DNA of 64,000 bases from Stappia indica (lineage in GTDB: Bacteria > Pseudomonadota > Alphaproteobacteria > Rhizobiales > Stappiaceae). The stretch is from contig NZ_CP046908.1 in assembly GCF_009789575.1 (NCBI RefSeq), positions 4,679,001 through 4,743,000 on the forward strand, written 5' to 3'. Under the pieces are notes generated by a model, which made no database searches, was not told where the DNA came from, and saw only the letters and a program-made list of their open reading frames with translations. Shown here piece after piece: positions 57,072 to 64,000 of the stretch. Each line of letters opens with the position of its first letter. Within the stretch, counting starts at the first letter, position 1. The translations under genes and the position numbers were made by a program.

Positions 57072-57274
57072 TTCGAACCCCCTGAAGGCCAGTCGCGAAA
57101 ATCTCCGTCTTAGTGCCTATAGGGGTTCGCGTTACCATCGACTTAATCATCGGCAACTTTGCTGATTTCTTTTGCAAGCCGTTGAGCCGATGTCTTTTCT
57201 CCGAGATTGTGATCCGGCGAAGCCCTTTCCTCAAGTTGTTTTGCAGCGTTGCTGGGCTCAAAGGGATGGTGCCT

Positions 57275-57889
57275 CTATGGCGCCGGCTGTTGCCGGATCG
57301 CCTCCAGGTCGATGCGTACCGTGACCTCGTCGCCGACCAGCCCATCCGCCACGGCATAGGTCATGCCGAAGTCGGAGCGTTTCAGCACGGTGCTTGCGCT
57401 GATGCCGACCACATAGGTTCCGCCGAAAGGATAGGGGCCGATCTTGTTGAGCGTGACATCGAGCGTTACCGGCCGCGTCACGCCGCGCAGCGTCAGGTCG
57501 CCGGTCACGGTTCCGCTCGTGTCCGTTTTCGGCTGTGCATCTGTCATCACGAAAGTGATGCTCGGGTGTGCTTCCGCGCTCAGGAAGTCGTCCGAGCGCA
57601 GATGGCCGTCGCGTCGCTCGTCGTTGGTAAAGACGCTGCCGGCCTCGATGGTGACCGACAGGTCCGAGAGCTCGCGCGTGTCCTCGTCATAGGTGAAGCC
57701 GCCTTCGCCCTTCAGGAACAGGCCCCATGTCGGGGCGTAGCCGATATGCATGGCGTTGAAGACGATGGAGAAGTGGCTCGGATCGATCCGATAGGCCCGC
57801 GGCTCGGCCTGGGCGGGCAGGGCAGTGGCCGTCAGGCTTGCGGCAAGAGCGGCGCAGGCGGCGATGCGGACAGGCTTGAATGAAACCAT
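57275..57889 (-). CDS. YceI-family periplasmic protein
   Basis: A 204-residue secreted lipocalin-like protein. The signal peptide ends LPAQAEP; the mature part begins YRIDPSHFSIVFNAMHIGYAP, the YceI hallmark, and has GDLTLRGVTRPVTLDV. YceI proteins bind isoprenoid chains such as polyprenyl or quinone precursors in a beta-barrel. It is separated by about 200 bases from the chemoreceptor and by 106 bases from the ROK gene, so it probably has its own promoter. Confidence 0.92.
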   Translation of the reverse strand: MVSFKPVRIAACAALAASLTATALPAQAEPRAYRIDPSHFSIVFNAMHIGYAPTWGLFLKGEGGFTYDEDTRELSDLSVTIEAGSVFTNDERRDGHLRSDDFLSAEAHPSITFVMTDAQPKTDTSGTVTGDLTLRGVTRPVTLDVTLNKIGPYPFGGTYVVGISASTVLKRSDFGMTYAVADGLVGDEVTVRIDLEAIRQQPAP

Positions 57890-57995
57890 GTGAGAACTCC
57901 TCCCTGATGATCCTCAAGAAGCATATAGGCAGGCTGCCCGCGTCAGCGAGGGGAGGGCGGCGAGCCGCCGCAGAAGGATTGAGACGGGATCCGGG

Positions 57996-58916
57996 TCAGT
58001 CGTTCCACAGCCAGGCGGCGCCGCGGACGCCGGAACTGTCGCCATGCAACGCCTTGCGGACCGGTACGTCATACTGGTCCGAGAAGACATGCCGGCCGAT
58101 TTCCAGCGGCAGCACCTCGTAGAGCTCGTCGATATTCGACATGCCGCCTCCCAGCACGAAGACATCCGGATCGAGGATGTTGGCGACCATCGCCATGGCG
58201 CGCGCCAGCCGCGACACGTAGCGTTCCAGATTGGCGGCAGCTTCCGCCTCTCCCGCCCGGGCTCGTTCCATGATCTCGTGGCCGGAGAGCGAGCGTCCGG
58301 TCGCCTGTTGGTAGTCCCACTGGAAGCCCGTTCCCGAGCACCAGCGGTCGATGGTGCCGCGCTTGCCGGTCCAGCAGTCGGGGCCGGGGAACTCCTCGTC
58401 GGTCATCCACGGCACCGGGATGTTGCCCCATTCGCCGCCGATGCCGTTGCGGCCGCGATGCGCCCGCCCGTCGATGGCGATCCCTGAGCCGCAGCCCGTG
58501 CCGATGATGATCGCATGCACCACATGCGCGCCCCTGCCGGCACCGTCCGTCGCCTCGGAGACCGCAAGGCAGTTGGCGTCGTTCTCGATGCGGACCGGCC
58601 GCGCCAGCGCGGCCTCCAGGTCGCGGTCGAGCGGCATGCCGTTCATCCAGGTGGAATTGGCGTTCTTGACGAGACCGGTTGCCGGCGACAGCGAACCGGG
58701 GATACCGAAGCCCACCGTGCCGCGCCGGCCCGTTGCGGTTTCGGCCGCGTCGACGAGCCCGACAACGGCACGGATGCAGCCCTGATAGTCGTCGCGCGGC
58801 GTCGGCACCCGCAGGCGGAAGCGCTCGGTGCCGTCGCGCTCTAGCGCGATGATCTCCATCTTGGTGCCGCCCCAGTCGATGCCGAGGCGAAGGTCGTCTC
58901 CCGCTCCTGCCGTCAT
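57996..58916 (-). CDS. ROK-family sugar kinase with degenerate zinc site
   Basis: A 306-residue ROK protein of the fructokinase/Mak type. GIDWGGTKMEIIAL is the phosphate-binding start, and Asp113 in IENDANCLAVSE is the catalytic base, so kinase activity is expected. The zinc motif is lost: the usual GEWGH reads GEWGN (Asn165), and the C-x-C-G-x2-G-C set reads Cys181, Thr183, Thr188. No DNA-binding domain is present. It follows the ABC ATPase gene by one base, so it likely phosphorylates the sugar brought in by that importer, or a hydrolysis product of it. Confidence 0.88.
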   Translation of the reverse strand: MTAGAGDDLRLGIDWGGTKMEIIALERDGTERFRLRVPTPRDDYQGCIRAVVGLVDAAETATGRRGTVGFGIPGSLSPATGLVKNANSTWMNGMPLDRDLEAALARPVRIENDANCLAVSEATDGAGRGAHVVHAIIIGTGCGSGIAIDGRAHRGRNGIGGEWGNIPVPWMTDEEFPGPDCWTGKRGTIDRWCSGTGFQWDYQQATGRSLSGHEIMERARAGEAEAAANLERYVSRLARAMAMVANILDPDVFVLGGGMSNIDELYEVLPLEIGRHVFSDQYDVPVRKALHGDSSGVRGAAWLWND

Positions 58917-58917
58917 C

Positions 58918-60567
58918 TCAGCCTGTGCCCGCCTCCTCGATCCGTCGCCGTGCCGCCAGTGCCTCCTCCAGGCGCGGTGCGGCCGCCACGAGAAGCCGCG
59001 TATAGGGGTGGCGCGGATGGTCGAACACCCGCGCCGTCCGCCCGCGTTCGACGATCTGGCCGCCGTTCATCACCATCACGTCGTCGGTGATCGCGCGCAC
59101 CACGCTGAGGTCGTGCGAGATGAACAGATACGCGAGCCCGTGCCGGGTCCTGAGGTCGGCGAAGAGATCGAGGATCTGCGCGCGGATCGACACGTCGAGC
59201 GCGGAGACCGGTTCGTCGGCGATGATCAGCTTCGGGCGCGTGACCAGCGCCCTTGCGATGGCGATGCGCTGGCGCTGTCCGCCGGAGAACTCGTGCGGAT
59301 ACTTCGCCATGTCGGCTTCCGTCAGGCCGACTTCGATCAAGGCTGCGGCGACCCGCTCCTTCGCCTCGCGCCCGTCGATCTCGCCGCGCAGCAGATAGAG
59401 CGGTTCGGCCACCACGCGGCCGATGCGATGGCGCGGATTGAAGCTGCCGTAAGGGTCCTGGAACACCACCTGCACGGCCCGGTGCACCGCCTCGCGCGTT
59501 GCCCCGCGCGCCGAATGCGGGTCCTGGCCCAGAACGGAGATGGCCCCGCCGTCCGGTGCCTCGAGCCCAAGCAGGGCGCGCGCCAGCGTCGACTTTCCGC
59601 AGCCCGATTCCCCGACGAGCCCGACGCTCTGGCCGGGCCGGATGTCGAAGCTGACGCGGTTGACCGCGACCACCGGCGGGCTCTTGGCGAACAGGCTCGC
59701 GCGCGGCTGCGGATAGGCGCGCACCAGCTCGCGCACCGAAAGGATCGGCTGCAAGCCGTGGTTGGCCGGGCTGTGCGCGGGTCCCTTCGCCCTCTTCGGC
59801 ACATGGTTCGAGGCCGCCATCAGCGCCTTCGAATAGGGATGCGTGAGATTGGCGAACAGCGCGGCCGTGCGCCCGCTCTCCACGATCTCGCCGTCCTTCA
59901 TGATCGCCACCCGGTCGGCCATCTCCGCGACCACGGCAAGGTCGTGGCTGATCAGCAGGCAGCCCATCTTCTCCGCTTCGACGATTTCGCGGATCAGGGC
60001 CAGGATCTGCGCCTGGATGGTGACGTCGAGCGCGGTCGTCGGCTCGTCGGCGATCAGCAGGTCCGGTTGGCAGGCGATCGCCATGGCGATCACCACGCGC
60101 TGCCGCTGGCCTCCGGACAACTGGTGGGGAAAGCGCTCCGGCGTCACCCGCGCGCGCGCCAGTCCCACCCGGTCGAGCAGCGCGCGCACCCGTTCCATCG
60201 CCGTAGCCCGCGTCATCCGCATGTGCAGGGCCAGCCCTTCGGCGATCTGCTCGCCGATGGTCTTGACGGGATTGAGCGCGGTCATCGGCTCCTGGAAGAC
60301 CATGCCGATGCGCCGCCCGCGCAGCCGGCACATCGCCGCCTCGCTGAGCGACAGCATGTCGGCCCCGTCGAGCAGGATGCGCCCGCGCGCCTCGGCTCCG
60401 TGCGGCAGCAATCGCATTGCGACCAGCGCGGTCATCGACTTGCCCGAGCCGGATTCGCCCACCAGCCCGAAGATCTCGCCGCGGCCGATCTCCAGAGAGA
60501 CGCCTTTGAGGATCCGCTTGCCGTGGATGTCGATGTCGAGCCCCTCGACCGCGAAGAAGCCGCTCAT
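58918..60567 (-). CDS. ABC transporter ATPase with two fused domains (peptide/oligosaccharide type)
   Basis: A 549-residue fusion of DppD- and DppF-like ATPases, like YejF. The first domain has Walker A GESGSGKSMT, signature LSGGQRQRVVIAMAI and Walker [13 protein letters not shown]. The second has GESGCGKSTL, FSGGQRQRIAIARAL and LIIADEPVSALD. Both are intact. It overlaps the upstream permease gene by 4 bases and is followed immediately by the ROK kinase gene. No binding protein is encoded in this cluster within the window. Confidence 0.94.
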   Translation of the reverse strand: MSGFFAVEGLDIDIHGKRILKGVSLEIGRGEIFGLVGESGSGKSMTALVAMRLLPHGAEARGRILLDGADMLSLSEAAMCRLRGRRIGMVFQEPMTALNPVKTIGEQIAEGLALHMRMTRATAMERVRALLDRVGLARARVTPERFPHQLSGGQRQRVVIAMAIACQPDLLIADEPTTALDVTIQAQILALIREIVEAEKMGCLLISHDLAVVAEMADRVAIMKDGEIVESGRTAALFANLTHPYSKALMAASNHVPKRAKGPAHSPANHGLQPILSVRELVRAYPQPRASLFAKSPPVVAVNRVSFDIRPGQSVGLVGESGCGKSTLARALLGLEAPDGGAISVLGQDPHSARGATREAVHRAVQVVFQDPYGSFNPRHRIGRVVAEPLYLLRGEIDGREAKERVAAALIEVGLTEADMAKYPHEFSGGQRQRIAIARALVTRPKLIIADEPVSALDVSIRAQILDLFADLRTRHGLAYLFISHDLSVVRAITDDVMVMNGGQIVERGRTARVFDHPRHPYTRLLVAAAPRLEEALAARRRIEEAGTG

Positions 60568-61409
60568 GCCGTGCGTCTCTTCAGCCGCGGGTCGAGCAGG
60601 TCGCGCAACCCGTCGCCCATCAGGTTGAGCCCGAGCACGGTGACGACGATGGCCAGGCCCGGATAGAGCGCAAGGCTCGGCGCCAGCGCCATCATCGTCT
60701 GCGCCTCGTTGAGCATGCGCCCCCAGGAGGCGAGCGGCGGCTGCGCGCCGAGGCCGACATAGGACAGGCCCGCCTCGGCCAGGATGCCGAGCGAGAACTG
60801 GATCGTGCCTTGCACAATCAGCAGGTTGGCGATGTTCGGCAGCACGTGCTCGGCGATGATCCGCACCTCACCCTTGCCGGAGACGCGGGCGGCGAGCACG
60901 AATTCGCGCGACTTCAGCGACAGCGCGCCGCCGCGCGCCACCCGAGCGAAGACGGGAATGTTGAAGATGCCGATGGCAAGGATCGCGTTGATCGCGCCGG
61001 GGCCGAGGATCGCAGTGATCATCACCGCCGACAGCAGTGCAGGAAAGGCGAAGACGAGATCGTTCGCCCGCATCAAGGTCTCGTCCAGCCAGCCACCGCG
61101 CGCTGCCGCCAGCAGTCCCAGCGGCACGCCGACGAGGATGCCGATCCCCACCGCCACCAGAGCGACGGCGATGGACGTGCGCGCGCCCACCATCAGCATC
61201 GACACCATGTCGCGGCCGTACTGGTCCGTGCCCAGAAGATGGGCGGGCGAGGGGCCTTTCAGCCGGTCGGCGACCGACAGCACGTCGATGGGGTAGGGCG
61301 TCCACACCAGCGAGATCAGAGCCGCTGCCAGGACGCCGACGACGATCGCCGCGCCCGCGATCAGCGTCTTGTGCTGTGCGGCGAACCGCAGTGGCCCCGG
61401 TCTTGCCAT
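60564..61409 (-). CDS. ABC transporter permease, DppC type
   Basis: A 281-residue permease with six predicted membrane helices. HLLGTDQYGRDMVSMLMVG is the family motif after the first helix; REFVLAARVSGKGEVRI is the EAA loop. It lies between the DppB-type permease (3 bases upstream) and the fused ATPase gene (4-base overlap), so the three are coupled. Confidence 0.93.
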   Translation of the reverse strand: MARPGPLRFAAQHKTLIAGAAIVVGVLAAALISLVWTPYPIDVLSVADRLKGPSPAHLLGTDQYGRDMVSMLMVGARTSIAVALVAVGIGILVGVPLGLLAAARGGWLDETLMRANDLVFAFPALLSAVMITAILGPGAINAILAIGIFNIPVFARVARGGALSLKSREFVLAARVSGKGEVRIIAEHVLPNIANLLIVQGTIQFSLGILAEAGLSYVGLGAQPPLASWGRMLNEAQTMMALAPSLALYPGLAIVVTVLGLNLMGDGLRDLLDPRLKRRTA

Positions 61410-61412
61410 CGC

Positions 61413-62357
61413 TCAGCGCCTCCTCAGCCGCGGATCGACCAGCGCATAGGCGAGGTCGACGAGGAAAGTCACCAGGATCACACAGGCGACGAGCAGCACG
61501 ACGACGCTTTTCACCACGATCAGGTCGCGCTGGGTGATCGCCTGGAAGATCAGCCGCCCGAGGCCGGGCAGGTAGAACACGTTCTCGATGATGATCGTAC
61601 CGGCGATGAGGAACGAGAACTGCAGGCCGAGGATCGTCAGAACCGGGATCAGCGCGTTGCGCACCGCATGCTTCCACAGCACCGCGCGCCGGGTCAGGCC
61701 CTTGGCACGCGCTGTGCGCACATAGTCCTCGTGCAGCGCATCGATCAGCGAGGAGCGCATCACGCGGGCAAGGATCGCCGCCTGCGGCAGCGCCAGCGCA
61801 ATGGCCGGCAGCAGCAGCGCCTTCAGCGCCGGCCACAGCCCGGCCTCCCAGCCTGGGAAGCCGCCGGAGGGCACCAGCCGCAGCGTCACCGCGAAGACGA
61901 AGACCAGCAGCATGGCGAACCAGAAGTTCGGCACGGCGATGCCGACCTGCGTCAGCGCCATGATCCCGCCGTCCTGCCAGCGGCCGCGCTTGGAGGCGGC
62001 GTAGACGCCGACGGGAATCGCGATGACGGTGGACAGCGCCAGCGCCAGCAGCGCCAGCGGCAATGAGACGGTGATGCGGGCGGCGATGAGATCGGCCACC
62101 GGCACCGAATAGGTATAGCTGGTGCCGAGATCGCCGGTGGCAAAGCCGGCGACCCAGCTCACATAGCGCTCCCAGGCAGGTCGGTCGAGGCCGAGCTGGC
62201 CGCGCAGCGCGGCGAGCGTGTCGTCCTGCGCGTTGATGCCCAGCATCACCTGCGCAGGGTCGCCCGGCACCACCTCCAGCACCAGGAACACGACCGCTGT
62301 CGCGACGATCAGCGTCGCGAACAGTCCGGCAAAGCGTTTGGCGGCGTGGACCAGCAT
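61413..62357 (-). CDS. ABC transporter permease, DppB type
   Basis: A 314-residue permease that starts the leftward operon. The start MLVHAAKRFAGLFATLIVA at 62357 gives the usual N-terminal helix; the frame continues upstream but without a matching membrane start. The EAA loop reads VRTARAKGLTRRAVL. The operon then runs permease, permease, fused ATPase, ROK kinase. Its divergent neighbour is a TRAP binding protein, not an ABC one, so the ABC binding protein is absent here. Confidence 0.92.
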   Translation of the reverse strand: MLVHAAKRFAGLFATLIVATAVVFLVLEVVPGDPAQVMLGINAQDDTLAALRGQLGLDRPAWERYVSWVAGFATGDLGTSYTYSVPVADLIAARITVSLPLALLALALSTVIAIPVGVYAASKRGRWQDGGIMALTQVGIAVPNFWFAMLLVFVFAVTLRLVPSGGFPGWEAGLWPALKALLLPAIALALPQAAILARVMRSSLIDALHEDYVRTARAKGLTRRAVLWKHAVRNALIPVLTILGLQFSFLIAGTIIIENVFYLPGLGRLIFQAITQRDLIVVKSVVVLLVACVILVTFLVDLAYALVDPRLRRR

Positions 62358-62613
62358 CGGGCGAGGCGGCTCCGGGCGAGAATCTGTCGACGCGCCAACG
62401 CTATAGGGGAAGAGCCCGGCGGAAAAGGGGGAGGTGACGGCGTAGTGGTCGAACCCGGTCGTTACACCCTCGTCATTTTCCGCGATTTCAGGGGTGCATG
62501 GCGCGCACGAGCGGACTAATCTCTGCCTCCCGATCCGCTTGCCGGCCCGGCCGTCCCGCTTGCGGGCGGCGCGCCCCGAAAACACTGCAACGAACGATCC
62601 CTTGGGAGGATAC

Positions 62614-63567
62614 ATGACGATCTGGAGCAAACTCGCCATCGCCGGCCTTGCCGCGCTCGTGCCGCTGTCCGCATCCGCCGAGACGCGCGTGACCTACAAG
62701 TCGGCCTCCGCCGGCACCTCCTACTACCAGATGGGTGTGCAGATCGCCGAGGCGATCAAGGCCGGCACCGACGGCGGCATCATCGTCACGCTGGAAGAGA
62801 GCCAGGGCTCGGTCCAGAACGTGATGGAAGCGGCAGTTCGGCCGGGCAACTACGTCTTCACCACGCCTCCCGGCCTCGTCGGCCTGGCCCAGGGCGCCAA
62901 GGGGCCGTTCGACGGCAAGGGCAACCCGAAGTTCGACGAGATCCGCGCGCTCTTCCCGATCCCTTCGCTGACGATGCATTTCATCATGTCGACGGAGAGC
63001 GGCGTGACCGATTTCGCCGGCATGGAAGGCAAGAACATCCTGATCGGCAAGGGTTCCTTCGGCGCGACGGAAGGCGCCAAGTATCTCGAGCTCTTCGGCC
63101 TGAAGGACAAGGTCAACCTTGCCGACGTCGAGCTGTCCAACGCGGGCGCTGCGCTCAAGAACGGCCAGATCGACGGCTTCGTGACCGCCGGCTCGTGGCC
63201 GGCGCCGAACGTCATCGAGGCAGCCGCCGGCACCGGCGTGGCTCTGCTCTCGCTCTCCGACGAGCAGGTCGCCGCGACCAAGCGCAGCCGTACGGTGATC
63301 CCGGCCGGCACCTATGCGGGTCAGGACAAGGACGTCGTCACCACCTCGCTGGACGTGGTCGCCTTCGCCACCACCGCGATGGATGACGAGACCGCCTACC
63401 AGATGACCAAGACCTTCTGGGAGCAGAAGGAAAAGATGAGTGCCGATGCGCCGTGGTGGAAGGGCGTGACGACCGACATGCTCGCCAGCATTCCCGGCAA
63501 GATCCATCCGGGCGCGCAGCGCTACTATGCGGAAAAGGGCGTCGCCCTGACCGACGCGCAGAAGTAA
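62614..63567 (+). CDS. TAXI-family TRAP transporter solute-binding protein
   Basis: A 317-residue periplasmic binding protein of the TAXI (TRAP-associated extracytoplasmic immunogenic) family. The signal peptide ends ASAETRV; KSASAGTSYYQMGVQIAEAI is the family start, and GSWPAPNVIEAAAG lies in the second lobe. GGGAGGA precedes the ATG. It is followed by the TRAP permease gene at 63719. TAXI-TRAP systems take up dicarboxylates or amino acids such as glutamate in the few cases studied. Confidence 0.93.
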   Translation: MTIWSKLAIAGLAALVPLSASAETRVTYKSASAGTSYYQMGVQIAEAIKAGTDGGIIVTLEESQGSVQNVMEAAVRPGNYVFTTPPGLVGLAQGAKGPFDGKGNPKFDEIRALFPIPSLTMHFIMSTESGVTDFAGMEGKNILIGKGSFGATEGAKYLELFGLKDKVNLADVELSNAGAALKNGQIDGFVTAGSWPAPNVIEAAAGTGVALLSLSDEQVAATKRSRTVIPAGTYAGQDKDVVTTSLDVVAFATTAMDDETAYQMTKTFWEQKEKMSADAPWWKGVTTDMLASIPGKIHPGAQRYYAEKGVALTDAQK

Positions 63568-63718
63568 ACATCTGCAACGAACGTCTGGGGCTGGCGCCAG
63601 TGCCGGCCGTCTTCCAGACCGACGCGGTTCCGGCCCGGACACAGTCCGGGCCGATGCCTTTTCCCCCTCATGGCTTTTGGTTCCGGCTCGGTGCCGGCAG
63701 TTCACCAGGACGGCGTTC

Positions 63719-64000
63719 ATGTCTCTTTCGGCCCGGCTTTTCTGGGCAGCGCTCGGTGCGCTGTCCATCGGCTTCCACCTCTGGCTGGTCTTCACCGGCC
63801 TGGTGCCAAACCTGGTGAGCCGGCCGTTGCACATGGCCCTTGCCGTCCCCTTCGTCTTCGTGCTGATGGCGCGCACTCCGTTCCAGCGCTGGACCGGCCT
63901 GCCGTTGGCTGCCGTCGGCATCGCCGCATGCCTTTGGGTTGCCTGGAACCACGACATGCTGGGCGACCAGTACGGCTTCCTGGCCGACAACGGACAGCTC
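63719..64000 (+). CDS. TRAP transporter fused permease (3' end beyond window)
   Basis: An open frame from the ATG at 63719 to the window edge (94 codons, no stop) encodes a multi-helix membrane start: MSLSARLFWAALGALSIGFH, then LHMALAVPFVFVLMA and GLPLAAVGIAACLWVAW. RPLH in the first loop and the YGF segment match the N-terminus of TAXI-type fused DctQM permeases. CCAGGACGGC is a modest ribosome-binding region. It lies 151 bases after the binding-protein gene, as usual for this system. Confidence 0.85.
   Translation, partial: MSLSARLFWAALGALSIGFHLWLVFTGLVPNLVSRPLHMALAVPFVFVLMARTPFQRWTGLPLAAVGIAACLWVAWNHDMLGDQYGFLADNGQL

Noticed and set aside
54654-57113. 819-codon Gly/Leu-rich frame antisense to the chemoreceptor
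   Set aside because: Its apparent repeats mirror the Ala/Glu heptads of the MCP coiled coil; no independent signal.

Overview
The window is GC-rich, densely coded DNA from an alphaproteobacterium, most likely a member of Hyphomicrobiales (Rhizobiales). The best evidence is the fused anthranilate synthase TrpE(G) preceded by a rhizobial-type trpL attenuator, together with many ABC uptake systems, a TAXI-TRAP system and CoA-dependent aromatic catabolism. It looks chromosomal. I saw no tRNA, rRNA, insertion sequence, phage gene or CRISPR array, and no gene-free stretch reaches 300 bases.

Layout. 1-3805: 3' part of a peptide-type ABC importer (binding protein cut by the window edge, two permeases). 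3864-10068: methyltransferase, then a leftward set of a polysaccharide-deacetylase-like protein and four glycosyltransferases. 10267-15694: divergent rightward cassette of an aberrant ABC protein, a stand-alone cyclic-nucleotide-binding protein, an MBL-fold hydrolase and a membrane class III nucleotidyl cyclase. This is the best candidate for an undescribed system. 15806-18582: an SDR whose 3' end is tandemly duplicated, a terminator, and ilvD. 18752-23397: a branched-chain/aromatic-type (Liv) ABC importer. 23672-25589: a small secreted protein and a DUF418-type membrane protein.

25722-34677: anthranilate-type aromatic degradation. It holds a 2-aminobenzoyl-CoA monooxygenase/reductase-like fusion, SDR, MarR regulator, enoyl-CoA hydratase, acyl-CoA dehydrogenase, CoA ligase, RidA-like protein and nitroreductase. 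An 18-bp palindrome upstream of the monooxygenase recurs with 16 of 18 bases upstream of the Liv binding protein, which suggests one MarR regulon for uptake and degradation. 34746-38716: an OafA-type acyltransferase, then a GST/SnoaL-like/tautomerase operon facing an HxlR regulator. 38768-41129: trpE(G) and its leader.

41191-51065: a LysR-centred locus with three hydrolases of N-acyl-amino-acid-active families around a complete dipeptide-type ABC importer, suggesting import and deacylation of acylated amino acids. 51148-54853: serA, an MFS transporter, a SAM-I (S-box)-like riboswitch with a terminator ahead of a small unknown protein, and an acyl-CoA thioesterase. 55017-57889: a chemoreceptor and a YceI protein. 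57996-62357: a peptide/oligosaccharide-type ABC importer without a binding protein, plus a ROK kinase that has lost its zinc-site residues. 62614-64000: a TAXI-TRAP binding protein and the start of its permease.
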